Below, one piece after another: positions 1 through 7,922 of a DNA stretch of 58,274 nucleotides. A model generated the notes under the pieces. That model did no database searches and was not told the DNA's origin. It saw only the letters and a program-made list of their open reading frames with translations. The position numbers were made by a program, and so were the translations under genes. Position 1 is the first letter of the stretch, and each line of letters begins with the position of its first letter. The stretch is from JAIOTG01 sp964644045 (GTDB lineage: Bacteria > Patescibacteriota > Patescibacteriia > Patescibacteriales > JAGXOH01), in NCBI GenBank assembly GCA_964644045.1, contig CAZXUK010000006.1, forward strand, positions 1-58,274. The letters are read 5' to 3'.

Positions 1-291
1 ACCGTCGTAAGACAGGTCGGTCTCCTATCCTCTATGGTCGTGGAAACTTGAGGAGGCCCTTCCCTAGTACGAGAGGACCGGGAAGGACGGAGCTCTAGTG
101 TACCAACTGTCCCACCAGGGGCACTGCTGGGTAGCTACCTCCGGTTTGGATAAACGCTGAAGGCATCTAAGCGTGAAGCCGTCTCCAAGATTAGGTTTCA
201 CAGGTCCCTTGAAGACTACAAGGTTGATAGGCCCTAGGTGTAAGCCCCGTAAGGGGTTCAGCCGAGGGGTACTAATAGACCATTTGATTTT
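1..291 (+). rRNA. rrl: 23S ribosomal RNA, 3' end (partial)
   Basis: The window opens inside the 3' part of 23S rRNA. The sarcin-ricin loop core AGTACGAGAGGACCGG lies at about 65-80 and the conserved tail GGGTACTAATAGACC at about 267-281. The 3' boundary near 291 is estimated from that tail. The 5' part and the 16S gene lie outside the window. Confidence 0.95.
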
Positions 292-437
292 CCCACTCTT
301 TTGGTTTTAAAAGAGATTACAAATTCACGAATTTTATCACGAATTGCACAAATTATTTTTAAAAAAATTTGAATTCGTAAATTTCTAAATTAAATTTTAA
401 AGATTTTTTTAAAGTTTTTATTCAAGAATAAAGACAC
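292..437 (+). other. 23S-5S spacer, AT-rich
   Basis: This 146-base spacer carries no tRNA and no ORF. It contains two close copies of TCACGAATT (about 326-348) and a weaker inverted match GAATTCGTAAATTT, which may fold in the precursor rRNA. Nothing else is recognisable. Confidence 0.5.
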
Positions 438-564
438 CATTATTCTGGTGGCACTTGCGAAGGGGGTACACCTGATCCCATACCGAACTCAGAAGTTAAG
501 CCCTTCAGCGCCGATGGTACTTGGGGGTTTACCCCTGGGAGAGTAGGCCGCCGCCAGAATAATG
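438..564 (+). rRNA. rrf: 5S ribosomal RNA
   Basis: Shows the 5S signature CGAACTCAGAAGTTAAGC and the usual GGTACTTGGGGG...GGGAGAGTAGG 3' half. Helix I is unusually long: 435-448 pairs perfectly with 554-567 (14 bp) and is followed directly by a T run, so the closing helix may also serve as the operon terminator. Exact processed ends are uncertain by a few bases. Confidence 0.93.
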
Positions 565-577
565 GTGTTTTTTGTTT
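554..577 (+). terminator. rRNA operon terminator formed by the 5S closing helix
   Basis: The right arm of the 14-bp 5S helix (554-567) runs directly into TTTTTTGTTTTTG. No separate terminator hairpin is seen before the next promoter, so the 5S helix itself is the best candidate. Confidence 0.5.
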
Positions 578-698
578 TTGTTATAATATAATATGGATAA
601 TTGAGTATTCTGCAGAGTAAAAAATGACAAAAATATAAATAATTGTAAGCTAATTTTAAATAAAAAATGTATTTTCTTTAATTTTTGTAGAAAAAACA

Positions 699-726
699 TT
701 GACAAGATTGTTCATTAAGTTATAAT
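699..726 (+). promoter_or_regulatory. Sigma70-type promoter of the TrmB-like regulator
   Basis: TTGACA at 699-704, a 16-base spacer, and TATAAT at 721-726. The expected start near 733 gives a leader of only about 24 nt before the ATG at 757, with no SD site. Confidence 0.7.
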
Positions 727-756
727 AATAATAATCCTTAATTTATTTTTTAAAAT

Positions 757-1497
757 ATGAATACTTCCATTCTAAAAAAAATAGGATTGAATGAAAAAGA
801 GATAGTGGTTTATCTTAAATTATTGGAAAACGGCCCTTTGTCTGTCCGTAATTTGGCGGGAGTGGCAAATCTGAACAGAGGCACGGTTTATGATGTGTTG
901 AAAAATTTACAAGAAAAAGGTTTGGTTAGCCATTTCCACAAAGAAAGCAAACAAAAATTCGCAGCCGAATCCCCTCAAAAAATCATGTCAATTTTAAAAG
1001 AAAAGGAAAAGTCTTTAAAAGAATCCGAGCAAAAAATTCAAAAATTGATCCCTCAATTAAAATCCCTGCAGGAAAAAGGGGGAAGTTTACCAACCTCTAA
1101 ATATTATGAAGGCAAAAGAGGAGTTAAAACAATATTAACCGATCTTTTGGAAACACTTAATCAAAGCGAAAAGAGGGAGTATTATGTTTATTCCGCCAAG
1201 GAGGTCAGTGAAGATATTAATAAGGCCTATCCAGATTTTACAGAAGAGAGAATAAAAAAAAAGATAAAAGTAAAAGCCATTTCTCTTGCCCGGGGAGGTA
1301 AGACCAGCGGTTTGGATGAGCGGCGTTGGCTGGGTACTAATGATGAAAGCGCTACTTTTATTTTGATTTATTCGGGAAAATGCGCTTTTATTTCCCGTGA
1401 TTCCTTGGGCAAACCGGTAGGTGTGATTATTGAGAATGAAATGATTTATGAAACCCAAAAAATCATTTTTTTAGGGCTTTGGGAAAAATTAGAGTAG
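757..1497 (+). CDS. TrmB-family transcriptional regulator
   Basis: 246-residue protein with an N-terminal winged helix-turn-helix of the TrmB/sugar-specific type (about residues 8-70, including LNRGTVYDVLKNLQEKGLV), a coiled-coil linker (about 72-106) and a C-terminal effector-like domain beginning KYYEGKRGVK. TrmB proteins usually sense sugars and repress or activate transport or central carbon genes. The ATG lies just downstream of a good promoter and has no SD, as is usual for most genes in this window. It sits upstream of the glmS amino-sugar genes, but a regulatory link is inference only. The ligand cannot be read from sequence. Confidence 0.85.
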   Translation: MNTSILKKIGLNEKEIVVYLKLLENGPLSVRNLAGVANLNRGTVYDVLKNLQEKGLVSHFHKESKQKFAAESPQKIMSILKEKEKSLKESEQKIQKLIPQLKSLQEKGGSLPTSKYYEGKRGVKTILTDLLETLNQSEKREYYVYSAKEVSEDINKAYPDFTEERIKKKIKVKAISLARGGKTSGLDERRWLGTNDESATFILIYSGKCAFISRDSLGKPVGVIIENEMIYETQKIIFLGLWEKLE

Positions 1498-1605
1498 ACA
1501 GATTTTATTGATAATCAATATTATCTCAAGTTTACAAATAAATTTTTATATTTTTAATTTTTGTCAAAAAATATAAATTAAAATAATAATATAAATTTAA
1601 TATTT

Positions 1606-3435
1606 ATGTGCGGGATAGTAGGTTATGTGGGAGAAAAAGAATCTTTGCCGATTTTATTAGAGGGTTTGAAAAGATTGGAATACCGGGGATATGATTCGGC
1701 CGGGGTGGCTGTATGCGCTTCCCGGGTTTTTTATTGTAAATCCGTGGGGAAAATTCNNNNNNNNNNACTGGAAAATAAATTAAAAGGAAAAAGATTTAAA
1801 GGCAACTTAGGCATCGCCCACACTCGGTGGGCCACCCACGGGGATCCTTGTGAAAAAAATGCTCATCCTCATTGCGATTGTCGGGGTAAAATTTGGCTTG
1901 TTCATAACGGAATTATAGAGAATTACCAGACAATAAAAGAAAATTTGGAAAATGAGGGGCATAAATTTAATTCTGACACTGACTCCGAAGTGTTGGCCCA
2001 TTTGATTGAGAAATTTTATAAGAATAATTTATTGGAAGCGGTGCAATTGGCTTTAAATGAGGTGGAAGGAGCTTACAGTTTGACGGTTTTCCATAAGGAT
2101 GAACCTGAGAAAATAGTGGCGGCCAAAAAAGGAAGCCCCTTGGTGTTGGGTTTGTCCCCAAGTGGAATGATATTAGCTTCGGATGTGACCGCCATAATCA
2201 GACAAACCAAAAAAGTAATTTATTTGGAAGACGGTGAGATGGTTTTGGTTGATAAAAATAATTTTCAAATTTTTAATTTTAATAATCAGAAAAAAGAAAA
2301 AGAAGTTCAAAAAGTGGAATGGGGATTGGAAGAGCTGGAAAAAAAAGGTTTTCCTCATTTTATGCTTAAAGAGATTTTTGAACAGCCCGCCAGTATCACG
2401 GACAGTTTAAGGGGCAGATTGATATTGGAAGAGGGAAAAGCAAAGTTAGGGGGATTGGACAATATTTTTAAAGATTTAACAAGAATAAAAAATTTGATCA
2501 CAGTGGCTTGCGGAACCGCTTATTATGCTTCCCTGGCGGGAGAGTATATGCTGGAAGAATATGCTTGTGTGCCCACTAAATCTTTTGTGGCCTCCGAATT
2601 TAGATACCGTAAACAAATTTTAAATGAACAGGTCGCGGTCTTGGCTTTAAGTCAATCCGGAGAAACAGCTGACACTTTGGCCGCTGTTGAAGAAGTTGAT
2701 AATAAAAACATTCTTAATTTGGGAGTAGTGAATGTGGTGGGCTCCAGTATAGCTCGGACCAGTCGGGCCGGGATCTATAACCATATCGGTCCGGAAATAG
2801 CCGTGGCTTCTACCAAGGCCTTTACTTCCCAGCTCTCCATTTTAGCTTTATTAACTTTATTTTTGGGGCGCCAACGAAATATGTCTTTGGTTATGGGGCA
2901 GAGAATAGCGAGAGAATTAAAAGAGTTGCCCGACAAAACAAAAGAAGTTTTAAAGTTGGATAAAAAAATCAAAAAAATAGCCGAAAAATATTATCATTTT
3001 AATCATTTTGCTTTTTTGGGAAGAAAATACAATTATCCGGTAGCCCTGGAAGGGGCTTTAAAATTGAAGGAAATTTCCTATATTCATGCCGAGGGCTTTG
3101 CCTCCGGAGAAATTAAGCACGGGCCTCTGGCTTTAATTGATCAGAATTTCCCTTCTTTTTTTATTATTCCCCGGGACAGTGTTTACGAGAAGAATTTAAA
3201 TAATTTGGCCGAGATAAAAAGCAGGCAAGGAAAAGTTATAGCTATAGCCACGCAAGGAGATGAGAGAGTGGAGAAGCTGGCGGATGAAGTTATTCATATC
3301 CCCAAAACTTTGGAAATGTTAACTCCTATTTTGGCGGTTATTCCTTTACAGTTGTTTGCTTATTATATGGCGGTTTTAAACGGAACCGATGTGGACAAAC
3401 CCAGAAATTTAGCCAAATCGGTAACCGTGGAATAA
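1606..3435 (+). CDS. glmS: Glutamine-fructose-6-phosphate aminotransferase (isomerizing)
   Basis: Makes glucosamine-6-phosphate from fructose-6-phosphate and glutamine, the first step toward UDP-GlcNAc and peptidoglycan. The 609 residues match the family length. The N-terminus MCGIVGYVG supplies the catalytic Cys2 of the glutaminase domain; two SIS domains follow (SQSGETADTLAA and VASTKAFTSQL; EGALKLKEISYIHAEG), and the protein ends in the typical KSVTVE. Ten N bases (1757-1766) mask about four residues in the glutaminase domain, but the frame is kept. It is followed after 15 bases by yvcK, suggesting one transcript. No SD is present before the ATG. Confidence 0.97.
   Translation: MCGIVGYVGEKESLPILLEGLKRLEYRGYDSAGVAVCASRVFYCKSVGKIXXXXLENKLKGKRFKGNLGIAHTRWATHGDPCEKNAHPHCDCRGKIWLVHNGIIENYQTIKENLENEGHKFNSDTDSEVLAHLIEKFYKNNLLEAVQLALNEVEGAYSLTVFHKDEPEKIVAAKKGSPLVLGLSPSGMILASDVTAIIRQTKKVIYLEDGEMVLVDKNNFQIFNFNNQKKEKEVQKVEWGLEELEKKGFPHFMLKEIFEQPASITDSLRGRLILEEGKAKLGGLDNIFKDLTRIKNLITVACGTAYYASLAGEYMLEEYACVPTKSFVASEFRYRKQILNEQVAVLALSQSGETADTLAAVEEVDNKNILNLGVVNVVGSSIARTSRAGIYNHIGPEIAVASTKAFTSQLSILALLTLFLGRQRNMSLVMGQRIARELKELPDKTKEVLKLDKKIKKIAEKYYHFNHFAFLGRKYNYPVALEGALKLKEISYIHAEGFASGEIKHGPLALIDQNFPSFFIIPRDSVYEKNLNNLAEIKSRQGKVIAIATQGDERVEKLADEVIHIPKTLEMLTPILAVIPLQLFAYYMAVLNGTDVDKPRNLAKSVTVE
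1757..1766. other. Assembly gap (10 N) inside glmS
   Basis: Ten N bases; reading frame continues across them, so the gap length is probably close to correct (mod 3). Confidence 0.95.
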
Positions 3436-3450
3436 CTTTTAAGAATTTGT

Positions 3451-4410
3451 ATGTCTAAAAAAATAGTTACAATCGGCGGAGGTAGCGGTCAGTATGTTTT
3501 GCTTTCCGGGCTTAGGGATCTGGTTGATTTTGAAGTGACCGCGGTTGTTTCCATGGTAGACAGCGGCGGTAGTACGGGGCGTTTGAGGGATGAGCTGGGC
3601 ATATTGCCCCCGGGAGATATCTTAAAATGTATTTTGGCTTTGTCTCCGCACAGAGACTCTGTTCGCCATCTTTTACAGAAAAGATTCAGATCCAATCCTA
3701 AGTTAGCCGAGCACAGTGTGGGAAATATGCTTTTGGCTATGCTTTCCCAATATTGCAATAATTTTGCCCAGGGAGTAAAAGCCCTGGGAGAGGTTTTGGA
3801 AACCAAGGGAGAGGTTTTGCCCGTAACCACTGACAAAGCTACTTTAGTGGCGGAATTAACTGACGGTTCTTGGTTGTTCGGGGAATCGGCCATTGATGTT
3901 CCCCGAGGAGACCAGAGAGAGAAAATAAAAAAAACCTTTTTGGTTCCTCATCACCAGCAGTCGATTAAAGTTTATCCCCGAGCTTTGGAGGTTATCAAAA
4001 AAGCGGATTATATAATTTTAGGGCCGGGAGATCTTTATACCAGCATTACGCCCAATCTTTTAGTAAAGGGAATAAAAGAAGAATTAAATCAAACCAAGGC
4101 CCAGTTGGTTTATATGGGAAATATTATGACCAAATTCGGGGAAACGGAAAATTTTACTGCTTGGGATTTTGTAGAAAAAATTGAAGAATTTTCTTCTCGC
4201 CGTTTAGATAAACTAATTTTTAATAAAACTCGTCCCCCCGGAGAATTATTGGAAAAATATAAAAAGCAGAAATCTTTTTTTGTGGAGCCGCCTTCAAAAG
4301 ATAGCAACGGAAGAGAGATTTTTTTAAGCGATCTTTTAAATGTTTCCGGAGGGGTTATCAGACATGATCCCCAAAAGATTTTTAATTTTTGGCAAGTTAA
4401 TTTTTCTTAA
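3451..4410 (+). CDS. yvcK: YvcK-family UDP-sugar-binding regulator (CofD-like fold)
   Basis: 319-residue protein of the YvcK/CofD-like family. The nucleotide-binding segments GGGSGQYVLLSGL (about 9-21) and MVDSGGSTGRLR (35-46) are intact, as is GPGDLYTSITPNLL. In Bacillus, YvcK binds UDP-GlcNAc and is needed for morphology and growth on gluconeogenic carbon; the same role is inferred here. Its place directly after glmS, the entry enzyme to UDP-GlcNAc, fits a sensor of that pathway. It is followed by a HAD protein after 11 bases. It should not be read as the F420 enzyme CofD: no F420 genes accompany it. Confidence 0.9.
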   Translation: MSKKIVTIGGGSGQYVLLSGLRDLVDFEVTAVVSMVDSGGSTGRLRDELGILPPGDILKCILALSPHRDSVRHLLQKRFRSNPKLAEHSVGNMLLAMLSQYCNNFAQGVKALGEVLETKGEVLPVTTDKATLVAELTDGSWLFGESAIDVPRGDQREKIKKTFLVPHHQQSIKVYPRALEVIKKADYIILGPGDLYTSITPNLLVKGIKEELNQTKAQLVYMGNIMTKFGETENFTAWDFVEKIEEFSSRRLDKLIFNKTRPPGELLEKYKKQKSFFVEPPSKDSNGREIFLSDLLNVSGGVIRHDPQKIFNFWQVNFS

Positions 4411-4421
4411 TTTTCAAATTT

Positions 4422-4955
4422 ATGATTATATTTTTTGATTTTGATGATGTTCTGTTCAATAGAAATAAATTCATTTCGGCTTTAGCCGGGGAGCTCGGCT
4501 TAAGTTTGGATGAATTTTTAAGAGATTATAATAATTATTTTAAGAAAAAAAAGAAGAATTATTCCTTGAGAGAGCATTTAAAGATCTTAGGAAAGTTTTA
4601 TCAGAGAGAAAAATGGGATTTGTTCTTTAAAGATTTGTCCAAGTTTGTTTATCCGGGGACCCGAGAGGCGCTTTCCGCGCTTCAAAGAGGAAAAACAGGA
4701 AAGATGATTTTACTTTCTCGGGGGGACAAGGATTTTCAAGAAAAAAAAATACAAGGGTCCGGTTTGCGCGGTTTTTTTGAAGAAGTAATAATTGCTTCGG
4801 ATAAAATTAGTTTTTTAAGTTCCCGGAATTTCAAGGAAGAAGTAATTTTTATAAATGACAAGCAAGAAGAGAACAAAAAAATAAAAAAATATTTTCCCGA
4901 GTTCAAGATAGCGGAATCTTTGGATGACTTTAAAAAATTAATTAAAAAAATATGA
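4422..4955 (+). CDS. HAD-superfamily hydrolase
   Basis: 177-residue HAD-like protein. Motif I DFDDV (residues 6-10) carries the nucleophile and acid Asp residues, motif II is the Ser of LLSRGDKD (about S99), a Lys follows near 109-110, and motif IV is represented by ND at 145-146, less acidic than usual. It is most likely a small-molecule phosphatase; the substrate is unknown. It overlaps the next gene by four bases (ATGA), implying translational coupling with the sugar nucleotidyltransferase, so a phosphosugar substrate is a reasonable guess. No SD. Confidence 0.75.
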   Translation: MIIFFDFDDVLFNRNKFISALAGELGLSLDEFLRDYNNYFKKKKKNYSLREHLKILGKFYQREKWDLFFKDLSKFVYPGTREALSALQRGKTGKMILLSRGDKDFQEKKIQGSGLRGFFEEVIIASDKISFLSSRNFKEEVIFINDKQEENKKIKKYFPEFKIAESLDDFKKLIKKI

Positions 4956-5629
4956 AAGCAGTAATATTGGCGGCCGGGCGCGGAGTGCGTTTAAGGCCTT
5001 TAACTTATCATGTTCCCAAACCCTTAATAAGAGTGGACGGGAAAGCTTTAATGGAGTATAATATGGAGAAACTGCCTTCGGAGATAACCGAAGTTATTTT
5101 GGTGGTTAATTATTTGAAAGAGCAGATAATGAATTATTTCGGTGAAGAATTTTTAGGGAAAAAGATCAGGTATGTAGTTCAAAAAGAAATGCTGGGCACC
5201 GGCCATGCGGTCAAGATTTGCCGAGAACACTTAGAAGATAAATTTTTGGTTTTAATGGGAGATGATATTTATGACAGTGAAGATATAAAAAAATGTTTGA
5301 AACGGGATAATTGTATTTTGGCCAAAAATATCAGGGGTAAATTTGAAGGAGGAAGGATAAAAGTAAATCGGGAAGGTTTTTTGCAAGATATAATTGAAGG
5401 GGTGCATAAGCGCAAGTCCAGTTTGGCCAATACCGGCCTTTGCGTGGTTGATAAAAAATTTTTTGATTATGACCCCGTTTCTTTGCCGGGCAAGAAAGAA
5501 TACGGCCTGCCCCAAACTTTGGTCCGTCTGGCCCAGGATTATCCGGTTGAAATTGAAAAAGCCAATTTTTGGCATCAAATCAATGATCCCGGAGTCCTGC
5601 ACAATTTTAAAAAACTGTTATCTAAATAA
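4952..5629 (+). CDS. Sugar-phosphate nucleotidyltransferase, GlmU-N-like
   Basis: 225-residue single-domain NTP-transferase. LAAGRGVRLRPLT (6-18) and PKPL (22-25) form the nucleotide-binding loop; LGTGHAVK (81-88) resembles the GTGHA loop of GlmU, and MGDD (102-105) supplies metal-binding Asp. The C-terminal left-handed beta-helix acetyltransferase domain of full GlmU is absent. Given the neighbours glmS and yvcK it may make UDP-GlcNAc or a related activated sugar, but it could equally be a glucose-1-phosphate or mannose-1-phosphate enzyme. Its start overlaps the HAD gene by four bases. Confidence 0.8.
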   Translation: MKAVILAAGRGVRLRPLTYHVPKPLIRVDGKALMEYNMEKLPSEITEVILVVNYLKEQIMNYFGEEFLGKKIRYVVQKEMLGTGHAVKICREHLEDKFLVLMGDDIYDSEDIKKCLKRDNCILAKNIRGKFEGGRIKVNREGFLQDIIEGVHKRKSSLANTGLCVVDKKFFDYDPVSLPGKKEYGLPQTLVRLAQDYPVEIEKANFWHQINDPGVLHNFKKLLSK

Positions 5630-5642
5630 TTTTTGTTAAATT

Positions 5643-6356
5643 ATGAGTGCTTCCGTAATTTTAAGCATTTTGGCTCTTTATACTTCAGGGTTTTTGTTTA
5701 TTTGGGCCGGAATTGCCGGTTTAAAAAAATTCAGCGAAAACGAGGGGCAAAAGTTTTTTTTATTTGCTTTAATTATAACCGGGATTACTTTAGGGCCTTT
5801 CATGGGTACCAGAAATATTTTGGGTATTTTGGGATATGAAAAAATCGATTTGATTTTTTCTATTATTGATTATTTTTGGGTGGCTTTGCTTTTGGTTTGT
5901 TTTTTATTTTATTTTGCTTATAAAAATTTAAGTTCTAAATATTATCGGTTTGCCAAGAGATTTTTAACGGTTTTTTTGTTTTTGGTTTTATTGATGCTTC
6001 TTTTCGGGGTCTGGGACACTTCTTATACCGGTCCTTTCGTGACCGGCCCTCATATTTCCAAATGGGGAACCGAATACGAGCTTACCGCTTATGTGGAAAT
6101 AATTTTCGGCTCGATCTGGGCTTTGTTAGTGGGCGTAACTATTTATTCTTTGGTTAGATGTATTTTTCAAAGCTGGGAAAATAAAAAAATTGATCTGGAT
6201 CTATATATTAATTTAACATTTTTTTTGTTTTTATTTTTTTTCTTGCCCGAATCTCTGGGTCGAATGAATACCTGGAAGTTGGTTTTTTCCCGAATAACCT
6301 CCAATATTATAGCCGTAGCTTTTTTTCTTATTTATACCAAGGAATATTGGAAATAG
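5643..6356 (+). CDS. Multi-spanning membrane protein, first of three tandem paralogs
   Basis: 237 residues with about seven hydrophobic segments. It is clearly homologous to the next two genes: all begin M(S/T)(A/S)SVILSIL, share LGPxMGTRxIxGIxGY, the loop GPHxSKWGTEYE, and the C-terminal ExLGxMNTWxLVFSRxxSN. I do not recognise the family. The highly conserved charged loop between membrane segments looks like a ligand or partner site. It lies 13 bases after the nucleotidyltransferase gene and two genes upstream of a histidine kinase cluster end, so a receptor-like role is possible but unproven. This copy has an insertion (GPFVTGPH) in the conserved loop relative to its paralogs. Confidence 0.8.
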   Translation: MSASVILSILALYTSGFLFIWAGIAGLKKFSENEGQKFFLFALIITGITLGPFMGTRNILGILGYEKIDLIFSIIDYFWVALLLVCFLFYFAYKNLSSKYYRFAKRFLTVFLFLVLLMLLFGVWDTSYTGPFVTGPHISKWGTEYELTAYVEIIFGSIWALLVGVTIYSLVRCIFQSWENKKIDLDLYINLTFFLFLFFFLPESLGRMNTWKLVFSRITSNIIAVAFFLIYTKEYWK

Positions 6357-6447
6357 TTTTTTGTTATTTTGAATTTGAAAATACACCCGAACCTGCTTGT
6401 TGTATTTCATTATTTAAGCGGGATTTAAAAATTTAATTAATCATAGA

Positions 6448-7176
6448 ATGACCGCCTCCGTAATTTTAAGCATTTTATCTCTTTATTCAGCCGGTTTTTT
6501 GTTTATTTGGGCCGGAGTTTGCGGCTGGAAAAGGTTCGGGCGAGATAAAGGGCAAAGATTTTTTCTTGCCGGCTTGATTTTGGTGGGGGCCACTCTCGGT
6601 CCAATGATGGGCACTCGGACTATTTTCGGGATTTCCGGCTATCATACCGTGGACTTTTATCTCTCTATAGCCGGTCAATTTTTGGTTAGTTTAAGTATGG
6701 TTTGTTTCGCCTTATATTTTGCCAACAAAAATTTAAATTCTAAACATTATCAGGCAGCCAAAAAGATTTTGTTTGTTGCCGGGGGCATTTTTATTCTAAT
6801 GTTTTTTTACGGGCTTTGGGATAATGCCCTGGTTGGCCCCCATGTTTCCAAGTGGGGGACGGAGTATGAGCCGGTGGGCTATGCCCGGGTAGTTATTGTT
6901 TCTATTTGGTTGTTGATATTAGCGGTAAGTTTTTATTCTCTTGTCCATTTTGTTTTAAAAGCATTTAAAAATAAAACAATGGCCGGTATAGACCTATATA
7001 TCAATTTAATATTTTTTTTGTTTTTGTTGTTTTTTATTCCGGAAGAATTGGGCCGGATGAATACCTGGAAATTGGTTTTTTCCCGAGTAAGCTCCAATGC
7101 CATTGCCGTGAGTTTTTATTTAGTTTATACCCATAATTATTTAAAAGAAGATAAACTTTTAAATAATTCCGAATAA
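6448..7176 (+). CDS. Multi-spanning membrane protein, second tandem paralog
   Basis: 242 residues, same family and topology as the genes on either side (about seven membrane segments; loop GPHVSKWGTEYEP; C-terminal GRMNTWKLVFSRVSSN). It has a short hydrophilic C-terminal extension (KEDKLLNNSE). A 91-base gap separates it from the first copy and a 39-base gap from the ATG of the third. The strong identity of the ends and loops with divergence in the membrane segments points to old duplications kept for function. Function unknown. Confidence 0.8.
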   Translation: MTASVILSILSLYSAGFLFIWAGVCGWKRFGRDKGQRFFLAGLILVGATLGPMMGTRTIFGISGYHTVDFYLSIAGQFLVSLSMVCFALYFANKNLNSKHYQAAKKILFVAGGIFILMFFYGLWDNALVGPHVSKWGTEYEPVGYARVVIVSIWLLILAVSFYSLVHFVLKAFKNKTMAGIDLYINLIFFLFLLFFIPEELGRMNTWKLVFSRVSSNAIAVSFYLVYTHNYLKEDKLLNNSE

Positions 7177-7215
7177 TGTTAAAATAAAATAAATTTATTA
7201 ATATTGTTGAGAATT

Positions 7216-7917
7216 ATGAGTTCCTCGGTTATTTTGAGCATCTTAGCCCTTTATACCGCCGGTTTCATTTTTATTTTTACCGGTTTTATAATTTTGAAAA
7301 AATTCAAGAAAGATAAGTCGGAAAGATATTTCGCCTATGCCTTGATCTTTATGGGTCTTATTTTAGGCCCTTTAATGGGTACTCGGACTATTTTCGGAAT
7401 TTTGGGTTATCATAGAATTGATCTGGCTATTGCGGCTTTCGATCAATTAATATTGGTTTTAAGTTTAACTTGTTTCGGTTTTTATTTTTCTTTTAAGCTT
7501 TTTTCCGGAAAAGCCAAAAAAATATCCCTCGCCTTTTTTGTTTTATTGGGTTTTTTTGTTTTGGCGGGACTGGTTTGGGCTTTCGGGGTTGAAGCTTACA
7601 CCGGTCCCCATATTTCTAAATGGGGAACAGAATATGAGCCTATAGGGAAGGCTAAAATTGTTTTTATTATTGCTTGGTTGTCCATCGTTTTGTTTAATTT
7701 GGGATTTTTGTCGCGACGTTTAATAGATTGGTATAAAACCCGAAAATTAAAGTATGATTTTTATATTGGTTTGACTTTATTCGTGTTTTTTCTTTTTTTT
7801 ATTTTTGAAGAATTGGGTCAAATGAATACTTGGAGATTGGTTTTTTCCCGGGTAACTTCCAATGCTATCGCCGTGGTTTTTTATTTACTTTATACTAAAG
7901 AATCATTTAAAGAATAA
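7216..7917 (+). CDS. Multi-spanning membrane protein, third tandem paralog
   Basis: 233 residues from the ATG at 7216; an upstream in-frame TTG (7204) would add four residues but the paralogs all start at the equivalent of this ATG (MSSSVILSIL). It shares LGPLMGTRTIFGILGYH, GPHISKWGTEYEP and QMNTWRLVFSRVTSN with the two preceding genes. It ends five bases before the sensor kinase ATG, so the pair is almost certainly co-transcribed. This supports a model in which the membrane proteins feed signals to the kinase; that is inference. Confidence 0.8.
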   Translation: MSSSVILSILALYTAGFIFIFTGFIILKKFKKDKSERYFAYALIFMGLILGPLMGTRTIFGILGYHRIDLAIAAFDQLILVLSLTCFGFYFSFKLFSGKAKKISLAFFVLLGFFVLAGLVWAFGVEAYTGPHISKWGTEYEPIGKAKIVFIIAWLSIVLFNLGFLSRRLIDWYKTRKLKYDFYIGLTLFVFFLFFIFEELGQMNTWRLVFSRVTSNAIAVVFYLLYTKESFKE

Positions 7918-7922
7918 TTTTT

